In this document: positions 1 through 6,277 of the stretch, in pieces | How positions within the stretch are numbered: the stretch's first letter is position 1 | How the letters are laid out: the number at the start of each line of letters is the position of its first letter | Assembly: GCA_022561355.1 (NCBI GenBank) | Contig: JADFRJ010000078.1 | Coordinates: 1-9,313 of the forward strand | DNA from: Chloroflexota bacterium | GTDB taxonomy: Bacteria > Chloroflexota > Dehalococcoidia > DSTF01 > RBG-16-68-14 | Direction of reading: 5' to 3' | DNA: 9,313 nt | The notes under the pieces: model-generated | Databases searched by the model: none | The model's input: the letters and a program-made list of their open reading frames with translations, nothing else | What the model was told of the DNA's origin: nothing | Made by a program: the position numbers and the translations under genes

Positions 1-1200
1 CAAGCCAAGGTCGACTTCTACAACCCGAACACCTTTGAGGGTGGCCCGCCGTTCGACATCTTCAAAGAACTCCGCGAGAACGAACCAGTGTACTGGAACC
101 CTCAGAAGGAGGAGGACGGACCCGGATTCTGGGTGATTACCAGGTACGACGACGTAGTAGAGACATCGTTGGATCACGAGTCCTACCTGTCAGGCCACGG
201 CGTGTTCATCGATGATTCGGTCGGCGGTTCGGAGCTGATGCTGGTGAACATGGACCCGCCAAAGCACAACGGTCTGCGCAATCTCATTAGCACGGGCTTC
301 ACGCCAAAGATGATCCGGCGCATGGAACCTCACGTCCGTGACATCGCCGCTAAAATCGTCGACAACGTAGCCAAGAAGGGCGAGTGCGACTTCGTGATCG
401 ATGTAGCGATGGAGCTGCCATTGCAGGTTATCGCGGAGTTGATCGGCATCCCGCAGGATGACCGGCATCAAATCGCCCAGTGGAGCAACCAGATGATCGC
501 CGTCGGTGACCCGGAGTACTCCCCCACGATGGAGACCGCAACCAAGGCGGCCGCGGAGATCTTCACATACTGTGCCAATCTCACAGCCGAACGGCGCGAG
601 GACCCTAAGGACGATCTGCTCACGGTGTTGTTGAACGCCGAGATTGATGGTGAGCATCTGGAGGATATGGAACTCAATATGTTCTTCCTCCTACTCGCCG
701 TGGCCGGCAACGAGACAACGCGTAATCTCATCGGGGGAGGCATGCTCGCCTTCTTCGAGAACCCAGACCAGTGGCAGCGGCTGAAGGACGACTCGTCTCT
801 GATGCCGACCGCCGTCGAGGAGATGTTGCGCTGGGTCTCACCGATCATGTATTTCCGGCGCACAGCGTCCCAAGACACCGAGATTCACGACCAGAAGATA
901 AAGGAAGGTGACAAAGTCACGATCTGGTACGGCTCGGCCAACCGCGACCCCGAAGCCTTCGAGGATCCCAACACGTTCGACGTCGGCCGCGAGCCAAACG
1001 CGCACGTCGCGCTCGGCGCAGGCGGGCCACATTTCTGCTTGGGCGCGAGCCTCGCGCGGCTCGAAATTCGCCTGATGTTCGAAGAGATCACGAAACGGCT
1101 GCCGGACATTCGGTTGGCGGGCGACGTTTCGCTGCTGCGCTCATACTTTATCAACGGCGTCAAGCACATCCCGGTCGAATTCACGCCTGAGAAGGTCTAG
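1..1200 (+). CDS. Cytochrome P450 (5' end cut by the window edge)
   Basis: The reading frame is open from base 1 and ends at TAG 1198-1200, giving 399 visible residues. The first residues (DFYNPNTF...PPFDIFKELRE) resemble the start of bacterial P450s, so probably only 10-20 residues are missing; the GTG at base 88 is internal. Visible landmarks in window numbering are the DPPKH..LR helix-C region (about 84-91), the I-helix oxygen-activation motif AGNETT (235-240), the K-helix ExxR (E274, R277) and the heme loop LGAGGPHFCLG with thiolate Cys346 (codon 1036-1038). The family is a soluble heme monooxygenase that needs a ferredoxin/reductase pair; none is encoded here. The heme loop is one residue longer than the FGxGxHxCxG consensus, as I recall for the CYP124/CYP125 lipid hydroxylases, and its leading Phe is Leu. 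Sampled lines of this gene are about 57% GC, lower than its neighbours. Substrate unknown; a hydrophobic alkyl, terpenoid or steroid-like compound is a guess. Confidence 0.95.
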   Translation, partial: QAKVDFYNPNTFEGGPPFDIFKELRENEPVYWNPQKEEDGPGFWVITRYDDVVETSLDHESYLSGHGVFIDDSVGGSELMLVNMDPPKHNGLRNLISTGFTPKMIRRMEPHVRDIAAKIVDNVAKKGECDFVIDVAMELPLQVIAELIGIPQDDRHQIAQWSNQMIAVGDPEYSPTMETATKAAAEIFTYCANLTAERREDPKDDLLTVLLNAEIDGEHLEDMELNMFFLLLAVAGNETTRNLIGGGMLAFFENPDQWQRLKDDSSLMPTAVEEMLRWVSPIMYFRRTASQDTEIHDQKIKEGDKVTIWYGSANRDPEAFEDPNTFDVGREPNAHVALGAGGPHFCLGASLARLEIRLMFEEITKRLPDIRLAGDVSLLRSYFINGVKHIPVEFTPEKV

Positions 1201-1204
1201 CGCC

Positions 1205-2320
1205 ATGAAGACACGCATTTGTGACATGTTCGGGCTGGAGTTCCCGATCTTCGCGTTCAGCCATTGCCGGGACGTCGTAGCGGCGGTCAGTAAGGCCGGC
1301 GGCATGGGCGTCCTCGGCGCCGTCGCGTTTTCGCCGGAGCAGCTCGAGATCGAGCTGAAGTGGATCGACGAACACGTCGACGGCAAGCCGTACGGCGTGG
1401 ACGTCGTCATGCCGATGTCCTACGAAGGCTTCGAGGAAGAAAAACTACAGGAGATGATCTCGGAGGAGCACAGGAAGTTTACCGCGGGCCTGATGAAGCA
1501 GTTCGACATTCCGGAGCTGCCGGAGGGCGAGACATCGACGCAAGCGCTGCTTGGTTGGAGCACGGAGAACGCCGCGCCTCAGATAGACATTGCGCTCAAT
1601 CACCCAATTAAGCTCCTCGTCAATGCCCTCGGCGTGCCCCCGAAGGACGTCATTGACAAATGTCACGCCCAAGACGTGCTCGTCGCGGCGCTGATCGGCA
1701 AGGCGGAGCAGGCGAAGGCCCAAATCGAAGCCGGCACGGACATCATCGTCGCGCAAGGGCACGAGGCGGGCGGCCACACGGGCGCCATCACCACGATGGT
1801 CCTCATACCCGAGGTCGTCGACGCCGTCGCGCCGGCGCCCGTGCTCGCGGCGGGCGGCATCGGCGGTGGACGGCAGATGGCCGCGGCCATGGCGCTGGGC
1901 GCGGACGGTGTCTGGACCGGCTCGATCTGGCTCACCGTTGCCGAGAGCGACACCGGCGAGACGCTGAAGGAGAAGCTGCTCAAGGCCGGCTCGTCGGACA
2001 CCGTGCGTTCACGTTCGATGACAGGCAAGCCCGCGCGATTGCTGCGCACGCCGTGGACGGAGGCCTGGGATGGCCCCGATTCTCCGGGTCCGCTTCCCAT
2101 GCCGTTGCAGTACATGCTCAACGCCGAAGCCCAGACCCGCGTGCATCGCTATGCGCACGTCGAAGGATCGGGCGCGGCCCAGCTGATCGGCTCGCCCATC
2201 GGGCAGATCATCGGCTCGATGAATAGCGTCCGGCGCACGCGGGACGTCATCCAGGACATGGTGACCGAATACATCGCCGCGACGGAGCGCATCTCGGAGT
2301 TGCTGGAAACCGCCGAGTGA
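1205..2320 (+). CDS. Nitronate monooxygenase / 2-nitropropane dioxygenase family flavoprotein
   Basis: This 371-residue cytoplasmic TIM-barrel flavoprotein belongs to the NMO/FabK family. It opens with the typical CDMFGLEFPIF strand-1 sequence, then GGMGVLGA. It carries GHEAGGHTG at 186-193, where His191 aligns with the catalytic His of nitronate monooxygenases and FabK. The FMN-phosphate region is AAGGIGGG (215-222) followed by GADGVWTGS (232-240). Characterised members oxidise alkyl nitronates with O2 using FMN; many homologues in CoA-linked catabolic clusters have unknown substrates, and FabK-type enoyl reductases share the fold. The C-terminal part (about 280-371) is the extension usual in the longer actinobacterial/chloroflexal members. 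ATG 1205 is preceded by GAAGG at 1191-1195 inside the end of the P450 gene, and only 4 nt separate the two, so they are almost certainly co-transcribed and probably translationally linked. Family assignment is firm; the exact reaction is not. Confidence 0.9.
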   Translation: MKTRICDMFGLEFPIFAFSHCRDVVAAVSKAGGMGVLGAVAFSPEQLEIELKWIDEHVDGKPYGVDVVMPMSYEGFEEEKLQEMISEEHRKFTAGLMKQFDIPELPEGETSTQALLGWSTENAAPQIDIALNHPIKLLVNALGVPPKDVIDKCHAQDVLVAALIGKAEQAKAQIEAGTDIIVAQGHEAGGHTGAITTMVLIPEVVDAVAPAPVLAAGGIGGGRQMAAAMALGADGVWTGSIWLTVAESDTGETLKEKLLKAGSSDTVRSRSMTGKPARLLRTPWTEAWDGPDSPGPLPMPLQYMLNAEAQTRVHRYAHVEGSGAAQLIGSPIGQIIGSMNSVRRTRDVIQDMVTEYIAATERISELLETAE

Positions 2321-2348
2321 CCGCACTCCGTACTAGCCGACCACGTAG

Positions 2349-2377
2349 TTGCGTTCGACAACGTCCGCAGGCAGAAT
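2349..2377 (+). promoter_or_regulatory. Possible weak promoter before the ADC-family gene
   Basis: TTGCGT (2349-2354) and CAGAAT (2372-2377) are separated by 17 nt and match the sigma-70 consensus at 3/6 and 4/6 positions. They lie in the 81-nt gap between the NMO and ADC-family genes. This could be chance. The gap has no obvious terminator, so read-through from the P450-NMO unit is equally possible. Confidence 0.25.
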
Positions 2378-2401
2378 GACCGCAACCAACGGAGGGCCGA
2401 C

Positions 2402-3169
2402 ATGACGACGACACCTGTAACCAGCGAATCCGCGAACCAGACCTACACGATCCTCGACCGCGAGATTCGCCTGCCATGCGTCGTGCGCGACGCCACGGCG
2501 GCGGTGGCGTTCTATCTCGTCTCAGCCTCCGCAGCGCAGAAGTTGATCGCCAAGAGCGGTCTGCGTATCGCGCGGATGCTTCCCGGACGGACGGTCTGCA
2601 CTCTTGGAACGATGAACTACAAAGACAGTGATCTGGGCGGCTACCATGAGGTGGCGCTGACCTTCTTCGTGCACGAGCCTGAATCGAGGCCGCTGCCGCT
2701 GATCAGCGCGGCGTTGGGCATGGCGCGCGGGAGCCTGAGCGCGTACGTCCACTGGCTGCCCGTAAACGGCGAGCTTACGTGCGAGGCCGGACGAAGCATC
2801 TGGGGCTTCCCCAAGTTCGTCACGCAGATCGATATTTCGACCGAAGGTGACACCGAGCGCTCCACGCTCACCGTCGACGGCGAGCGTGTGCTCACCCAAA
2901 CGGTGCGGATGGGCGGCAGCCGTTCGTTCACGGACAGGAAGCAGATCGCCTACTCGGTGCTGGACGGCCAGCTGAGCAGGATACCGTCGGACATGAGCGC
3001 GGAGGACCTCGGCGCGCGGCTGGGCGGCGCCACGCTTGAGGTCGGCACGGGCCCAATGGCGGATGAGCTGCGCAGCCTGGGCCTGCCGAAGCGCGCTCTG
3101 TTCACCACCTACATGGGCAAGATGTCGTGCCGCTTCTACGCCGCCGAGCGCACGCCTCTCCCGGCTTAG
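2402..3169 (+). CDS. Acetoacetate decarboxylase (ADC) family protein
   Basis: This 255-residue protein is close to the usual 240-260 residues of the family. It shows the ADC core GYHEVALTFFV (80-90), whose Glu83 aligns with the active-site Glu of clostridial ADC, and AGRSIWGFPKF (129-139), which aligns with the active-site strand AGREISAFPKK. Lys138 matches the Schiff-base lysine; the neighbouring lysine that tunes its pKa in the classical enzyme is Phe139 here. No signal peptide or membrane segment is visible, so it should be cytoplasmic. The family includes true acetoacetate decarboxylases as well as aldolase/dehydratase-type and uncharacterised members, so decarboxylation of a beta-keto acid is plausible but not shown. 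The ATG is well supported: GGAGGG at 2391-2396 lies 5 nt upstream. It follows the P450-NMO pair by 81 nt in the same direction and may belong to the same unit. Confidence 0.87.
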   Translation: MTTTPVTSESANQTYTILDREIRLPCVVRDATAAVAFYLVSASAAQKLIAKSGLRIARMLPGRTVCTLGTMNYKDSDLGGYHEVALTFFVHEPESRPLPLISAALGMARGSLSAYVHWLPVNGELTCEAGRSIWGFPKFVTQIDISTEGDTERSTLTVDGERVLTQTVRMGGSRSFTDRKQIAYSVLDGQLSRIPSDMSAEDLGARLGGATLEVGTGPMADELRSLGLPKRALFTTYMGKMSCRFYAAERTPLPA

Positions 3170-3209
3170 GTCAGGCTAACCATCCTCATTAGCGCACCAT
3201 AACCCGCGC

Positions 3210-3218
3210 TGCTATAAT
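3210..3218 (+). promoter_or_regulatory. Extended -10 promoter for the solute-binding protein gene
   Basis: TGCTATAAT is a perfect TGnTATAAT extended -10 element, with the TATAAT hexamer at 3213-3218. The best -35 match, TTAGCG at 3189-3194 with an 18-nt spacer, is poor, as is common for extended -10 promoters. Transcription would start near 3225, giving a leader of about 32 nt before ATG 3257. This marks the binding-protein gene as separately transcribed from the ADC-family gene upstream. It is the clearest housekeeping promoter in the window. Confidence 0.65.
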
Positions 3219-3241
3219 CAGCTTCACGTCTCACTGATATG

Positions 3242-3248
3242 TGGAAGG
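3242..3248 (+). promoter_or_regulatory. Shine-Dalgarno site that fixes the start of the solute-binding protein
   Basis: GGAAGGA ends 8 nt before ATG 3257, an ideal spacing. The in-frame ATG at 3239 has no such site and would place the SD inside the coding region, only about 14 nt from the likely transcription start. The shorter start also leaves a normal Tat leader. Confidence 0.7.
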
Positions 3249-3256
3249 ACGGCTGC

Positions 3257-4945
3257 ATGGCCACATCCAGCTACTGGAACCGATTATCGCGCCAACGCAT
3301 CTCCCGCCGCCGCGTCCTGGCGGCCACGGGCGCAGGCGCGGCAGGCTTGGCGATCGCTGCCGCCTGCGGTGACAGCGGCGGCAGCACGGCCACCGGCCCA
3401 ACGCGCGCGGCTGCCGGCGAACCGATACGAGGAGGGCGCTTCCAGCTCGGGACGTCGGCGTCTATCGACACGCTCGACCCGCACCTCTCGATCGCGGCCG
3501 GCACGGCGCTGTTCCCGCGCATCTATAACCTGCTGGTGGCGCGGTCGCCCCTGGACCCCACCTTCTTCTACTACGACCTGGCGGAGGAGATGGAGACGCC
3601 AGACGAGACGACCTGGATCTTTTCGATTCGGCCGGGAGTCCGCATCGCGCCGAACACGCTCGGCGTCCCCGAGCGGGACATGGATGCGCACGACTTGTTC
3701 GAGAGCTTCGAGCGGATCCGGACAGACCCACTCGCGAACGGCGGGGTGTTCGTGAACAATTGGTTCGCCTCGCACGAGGCGTCCGATGACGGGATGACGT
3801 ACACGGTCACCAACCCTTCGCCGTACGCTTGGTTCATCTTTAACCTCGGCCTGTTCACGTCCATGACGCCGCCCAGGGAACTGCTGGCCGGGGACTTAGA
3901 GAAACTCCGCACGTCGGGCGTCGGCGGCGGCGCGTTTTCTGTCGCCGAAGGCAGCTACAAAGAAGGCCAAGGGGTGGCCCTGAACAGGAACCCCAGCTAC
4001 TACCGCACCGACCCAACCAACAACAACGCCCAACTCCCCTACGTCGATGGCATCGACATGAGCATCATCCAGGACCGCATCGGCCTGAGGGCCGCGTTCC
4101 AGTCGAAGCAGACGCACTCGTACTTCGCTGCAAGCCAAGCCGAGGCGGACGAACTCGTCGGGGACTACGACGTGCACGTCGGGTCGACCGAGCCATCGTT
4201 CTGGTTCGTCTCCGTCACGATGAACGTGGACGAGCCACCGTTCGATATCCCCGATATCCGCAGGGCCGTGATGCATTCGATCAACCGGCAGGAGTACATT
4301 GACCTGATCTACCAGGAAGGCGCGCAGGCCAACGGCATCGTCCACTGGCCGGTAGGCGACTATGCGCTACCGCCTGAGGAGCTGGACGAGCTGCAGAAGT
4401 ACGACCCGGAGCTATCTAAGCAACTAATCACGGAGGCCGGCTTCGACCTGCCGCTCAAACTGAAGGTCGTTTATCCAATCACCCAGATCCAGGAACTCGA
4501 CTCCCACGTGCCGATTTTCCTTAAGCAGATGTCGGACGCCGGGTTCGACGTTGACGAGGACGCGCAGGACATCGGCGCCTGGATTGGCACCTACACCTCC
4601 AAGAGCTATTCGATCAGCCTATCGCTCAACCAGATCTACGAAACACCGGAGACGCCGCTCGATTTCCACCACTCCAGCGGTCCGCTGGGCGAGGGCCTCT
4701 ACGCCAGCGGCCTGCAGGACTCGGCGATCGACGCGGAGATCGACGCCGTCAAGACGATTACGGACCCGGAGGCGCTCGTCGAAGCCGTCCATGAGGTTCA
4801 GCGGTCGATCTATGCAGCGGGGCCTATGTTCCTGCCCATCGTCAGCGCGTTCAGCCGCACACTCTACTGGAATTTCGTCAAGAACTATCCCAGTGGCATC
4901 GGCCAGACGCAGCGGCTGATCAACGACTGGTGGCTCGACCTCTAA
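3257..4945 (+). CDS. ABC transporter solute-binding lipoprotein, family 5 (peptide/opine/nickel type), Tat-exported
   Basis: From ATG 3257 the protein has 562 residues, typical of SBP_bac_5 (DppA/OppA-like) proteins. An upstream in-frame ATG at 3239 would add six residues but lacks a ribosome binding site. The leader has a twin-arginine motif SRRRVL (16-21), an Ala/Gly-rich hydrophobic stretch (22-36) and a lipobox-like AAAC with Cys37, followed by a Gly/Ser/Thr linker. This predicts Tat export and lipid anchoring outside the membrane; the -3 residue is Ala rather than the usual Leu. The mature part begins GGRFQLGTSASIDTLDPHLS, the family signature for the first lobe, and includes DIPDIRRAVMHSINRQEYI, the conserved 'R.A...aIdR' hinge segment. 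The ligand is unknown; the family binds peptides, sugars, metal complexes and diverse organic compounds. No permease or ATPase gene lies in the window. The surrounding oxidative genes hint at an organic carbon substrate (inference). Confidence 0.92.
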   Translation: MATSSYWNRLSRQRISRRRVLAATGAGAAGLAIAAACGDSGGSTATGPTRAAAGEPIRGGRFQLGTSASIDTLDPHLSIAAGTALFPRIYNLLVARSPLDPTFFYYDLAEEMETPDETTWIFSIRPGVRIAPNTLGVPERDMDAHDLFESFERIRTDPLANGGVFVNNWFASHEASDDGMTYTVTNPSPYAWFIFNLGLFTSMTPPRELLAGDLEKLRTSGVGGGAFSVAEGSYKEGQGVALNRNPSYYRTDPTNNNAQLPYVDGIDMSIIQDRIGLRAAFQSKQTHSYFAASQAEADELVGDYDVHVGSTEPSFWFVSVTMNVDEPPFDIPDIRRAVMHSINRQEYIDLIYQEGAQANGIVHWPVGDYALPPEELDELQKYDPELSKQLITEAGFDLPLKLKVVYPITQIQELDSHVPIFLKQMSDAGFDVDEDAQDIGAWIGTYTSKSYSISLSLNQIYETPETPLDFHHSSGPLGEGLYASGLQDSAIDAEIDAVKTITDPEALVEAVHEVQRSIYAAGPMFLPIVSAFSRTLYWNFVKNYPSGIGQTQRLINDWWLDL

Positions 4946-5018
4946 AAGAGGCCCCTCCCCCGAACTTGCCGGCTACGCGGTCAAGCTGGATACTTGGAGT
5001 TCCGCCTTGTCTTACAGC

Positions 5019-5049
5019 ATCACAGCCCAGCCGCAGGTTCGGCTGTGAT
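5019..5049 (+). repeat. Perfect 9-bp inverted repeat, candidate operator before the CoA-transferase gene
   Basis: ATCACAGCC (5019-5027) and GGCTGTGAT (5041-5049) are exact reverse complements separated by 13 nt. Half-site centres are 22 bp apart, about two helical turns, which suits a dimeric regulator. The right arm overlaps a candidate extended -10, TGT-GATAAA (5044-5052). A competing inner pairing, CAGCCG (5028-5033) with CGGCTG (5040-5045), uses part of the same arm. There is no U-tract, so a terminator is unlikely. A repeat of this size is expected about once by chance in a window this long; its intergenic position is what makes it worth listing. Confidence 0.4.
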
Positions 5050-5052
5050 AAA
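5044..5052 (+). promoter_or_regulatory. Possible extended -10 promoter for the CoA-transferase/crotonase pair
   Basis: TGTGATAAA fits TGn followed by a hexamer GATAAA (4/6 to TATAAT). No convincing -35 lies 16-18 nt upstream. Transcription would start near 5059, just before the ribosome binding site. The 139-nt gap after the binding-protein gene makes a separate promoter plausible. Confidence 0.3.
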
Positions 5053-5062
5053 CTGTGCGGCT

Positions 5063-5069
5063 AGGAGGG
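5063..5069 (+). promoter_or_regulatory. Shine-Dalgarno site of the CoA-transferase gene, with long spacing
   Basis: AGGAGGG is a near-perfect anti-16S match but sits 15 nt before ATG 5085, longer than the usual 5-10 nt. No ATG, GTG or TTG in frame lies between it and 5085. The GTG at 5055 lies upstream of it and is therefore an unlikely start. Confidence 0.55.
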
Positions 5070-5084
5070 AACCGAAAGCCCACC

Positions 5085-6266
5085 ATGAGCCTTTCAGCGT
5101 TGCCACTGTCGAAGTACAAGGTGATCGATCTGACCGTCGCGCGCGCCGGGCCGACGGCTGTGCGCCAGCTCGCGGATTGGGGCGCCGATGTCATCCGAAT
5201 CGAGGCGCCGGGAATCAGCGATGGCGTGACGGGGACGCCCCGGCACGGACCCGACTTCCAGAACCTGCACCGGAACAAACGTTGCATCACAGTTAATCTC
5301 AAGTCGGAGGAGGGGCGCGAATTGCTCTTACGTCTGGCGGAGGACGCCGACGTCCTGGTCGAGAACTTTCGCCCAGAGGTTAAACGCCGGCTCGGAGTCG
5401 ATTACGACTCTGTCCGCGCAAGAAATCCGCGTATCGTGTACGGGAGCATCTCCGGCTTCGGACAGGACGGGCCATATCGAGACCGGCCGGGCGTCGATCA
5501 GATTGCGCAGGGGCTGGGTGGCCTCATGTCGATCACAGGGCTGCCTGGCCAAGGGCCGGTGCGTGTAGGCATCCCGATATCAGACCTCGCCGCGGGTATG
5601 TACCTTGCGATCGGCATTCTGGTCGCCCTTCTCGAGCGGCAGGAGTCTGGCGAGGGACAGTGGGTCCACACGTCGCTGCTCGAAGCGCAGATCGCGATGC
5701 TCGACTTCCAGGCCGCGCGCTGGCTGATCGGCCACGAAGTGCCACCCCAGGCCGGCAATCATCATCCGACCGGCATCCCGATGGGTGTCTTTCCGGTGGC
5801 CGACGGCCACATCAACATCGCGGCCCCCAGCAACCGGATGTTCCACATCTTCTGCCAGGCGATCGGCGCGGAGGAGCTGCTGAAACGGCCTGAATACGCG
5901 GACGCGGCCCAGCGCTCGCGGAATCGCGACGCGCTCAACGCCGAGATCGGCGACTACACGTCGCGACGCGATGGGAACGAGTGGATCGCGCTGCTGAACG
6001 ACGCCGGAATACCCTGCGGGCCTATCAACACGATCGACGAGACGTTCGCCGACCCGCAGGTGCGCCACCTAGGAATCGCGACGCCGATCGAACACGACAC
6101 GCTGGGCGAAATCGAAGTCGTTGGCCAGCCAGTCCATCTGACACGCACGCCGCAACGGATGCGCAACGCCGCGCCCGAACACGGCGAGCATACCGATGAC
6201 GTCCTAGCCACACTGGGTTACGACAAGGAAGCGATCGCGGACCTGCGAACACGCGGCATCATCTAA
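5085..6266 (+). CDS. Family III CoA-transferase (CaiB/BaiF/Frc type)
   Basis: The 393-residue protein has the usual family length. It starts with LSKYKVIDLT and RQLADWGADVIRIEAPG in the N-terminal Rossmann-like half. It contains VENFRP, the hallmark SGFGQDGPYRDRPG (about 123-136), GLMSITG, and ISDLAAGMYLAIG, where Asp167 aligns with the catalytic Asp (Asp169 in formyl-CoA transferase) that forms acyl-anhydride/CoA intermediates. The C-terminal domain has GIPCGPINT....ADPQV. The related alpha-methylacyl-CoA racemases need a His in a GHD motif; here it is GVD (Val137), so racemase activity is unlikely. It would transfer CoA from a donor such as succinyl-CoA to an unknown carboxylic acid in the cytoplasm. 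ATG 5085 is chosen because it follows AGGAGGG (5063-5069) and gives a normal N-terminus. The crotonase gene begins 11 nt after its stop, so the two form an operon. Donor and acceptor are unknown. Confidence 0.93.
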   Translation: MSLSALPLSKYKVIDLTVARAGPTAVRQLADWGADVIRIEAPGISDGVTGTPRHGPDFQNLHRNKRCITVNLKSEEGRELLLRLAEDADVLVENFRPEVKRRLGVDYDSVRARNPRIVYGSISGFGQDGPYRDRPGVDQIAQGLGGLMSITGLPGQGPVRVGIPISDLAAGMYLAIGILVALLERQESGEGQWVHTSLLEAQIAMLDFQAARWLIGHEVPPQAGNHHPTGIPMGVFPVADGHINIAAPSNRMFHIFCQAIGAEELLKRPEYADAAQRSRNRDALNAEIGDYTSRRDGNEWIALLNDAGIPCGPINTIDETFADPQVRHLGIATPIEHDTLGEIEVVGQPVHLTRTPQRMRNAAPEHGEHTDDVLATLGYDKEAIADLRTRGII

Positions 6267-6277
6267 AGGGGACGAGC

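Noticed and set aside
1663..2121. Minus-strand open frame (152 codons) opposite the NMO gene
   Set aside because: Low-complexity Ser/Pro/Ala translation typical of antisense frames in GC-rich DNA; the plus strand encodes a clear flavoprotein.
2348..2386. GTTGCG...CGCAAC inverted repeat before the ADC-family gene
   Set aside because: Six-base arms 27 nt apart; not distinguishable from chance.
3169..3181. Imperfect palindrome GGTCAGGCTAACC after the ADC-family gene as an operator
   Set aside because: Six-base arms with one mismatch; expected often by chance and about 30 bases upstream of the promoter -10.
3239..3241. ATG at 3239 as the start of the solute-binding protein
   Set aside because: No ribosome binding site upstream, and the good GGAAGGA site would fall inside the coding region; ATG 3257 fits better.
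4939..4951. CCTCT-AAA-AGAGG stem-loop at the stop of the solute-binding protein gene as a terminator
   Set aside because: Only five base pairs with a 3-nt loop, followed by C-rich sequence and no T-run; too weak to call.
5055..5057. GTG at 5055 as the start of the CoA-transferase
   Set aside because: It lies upstream of the strong AGGAGGG site and would add ten residues (GTG to the codon before ATG 5085) not resembling the family N-terminus.
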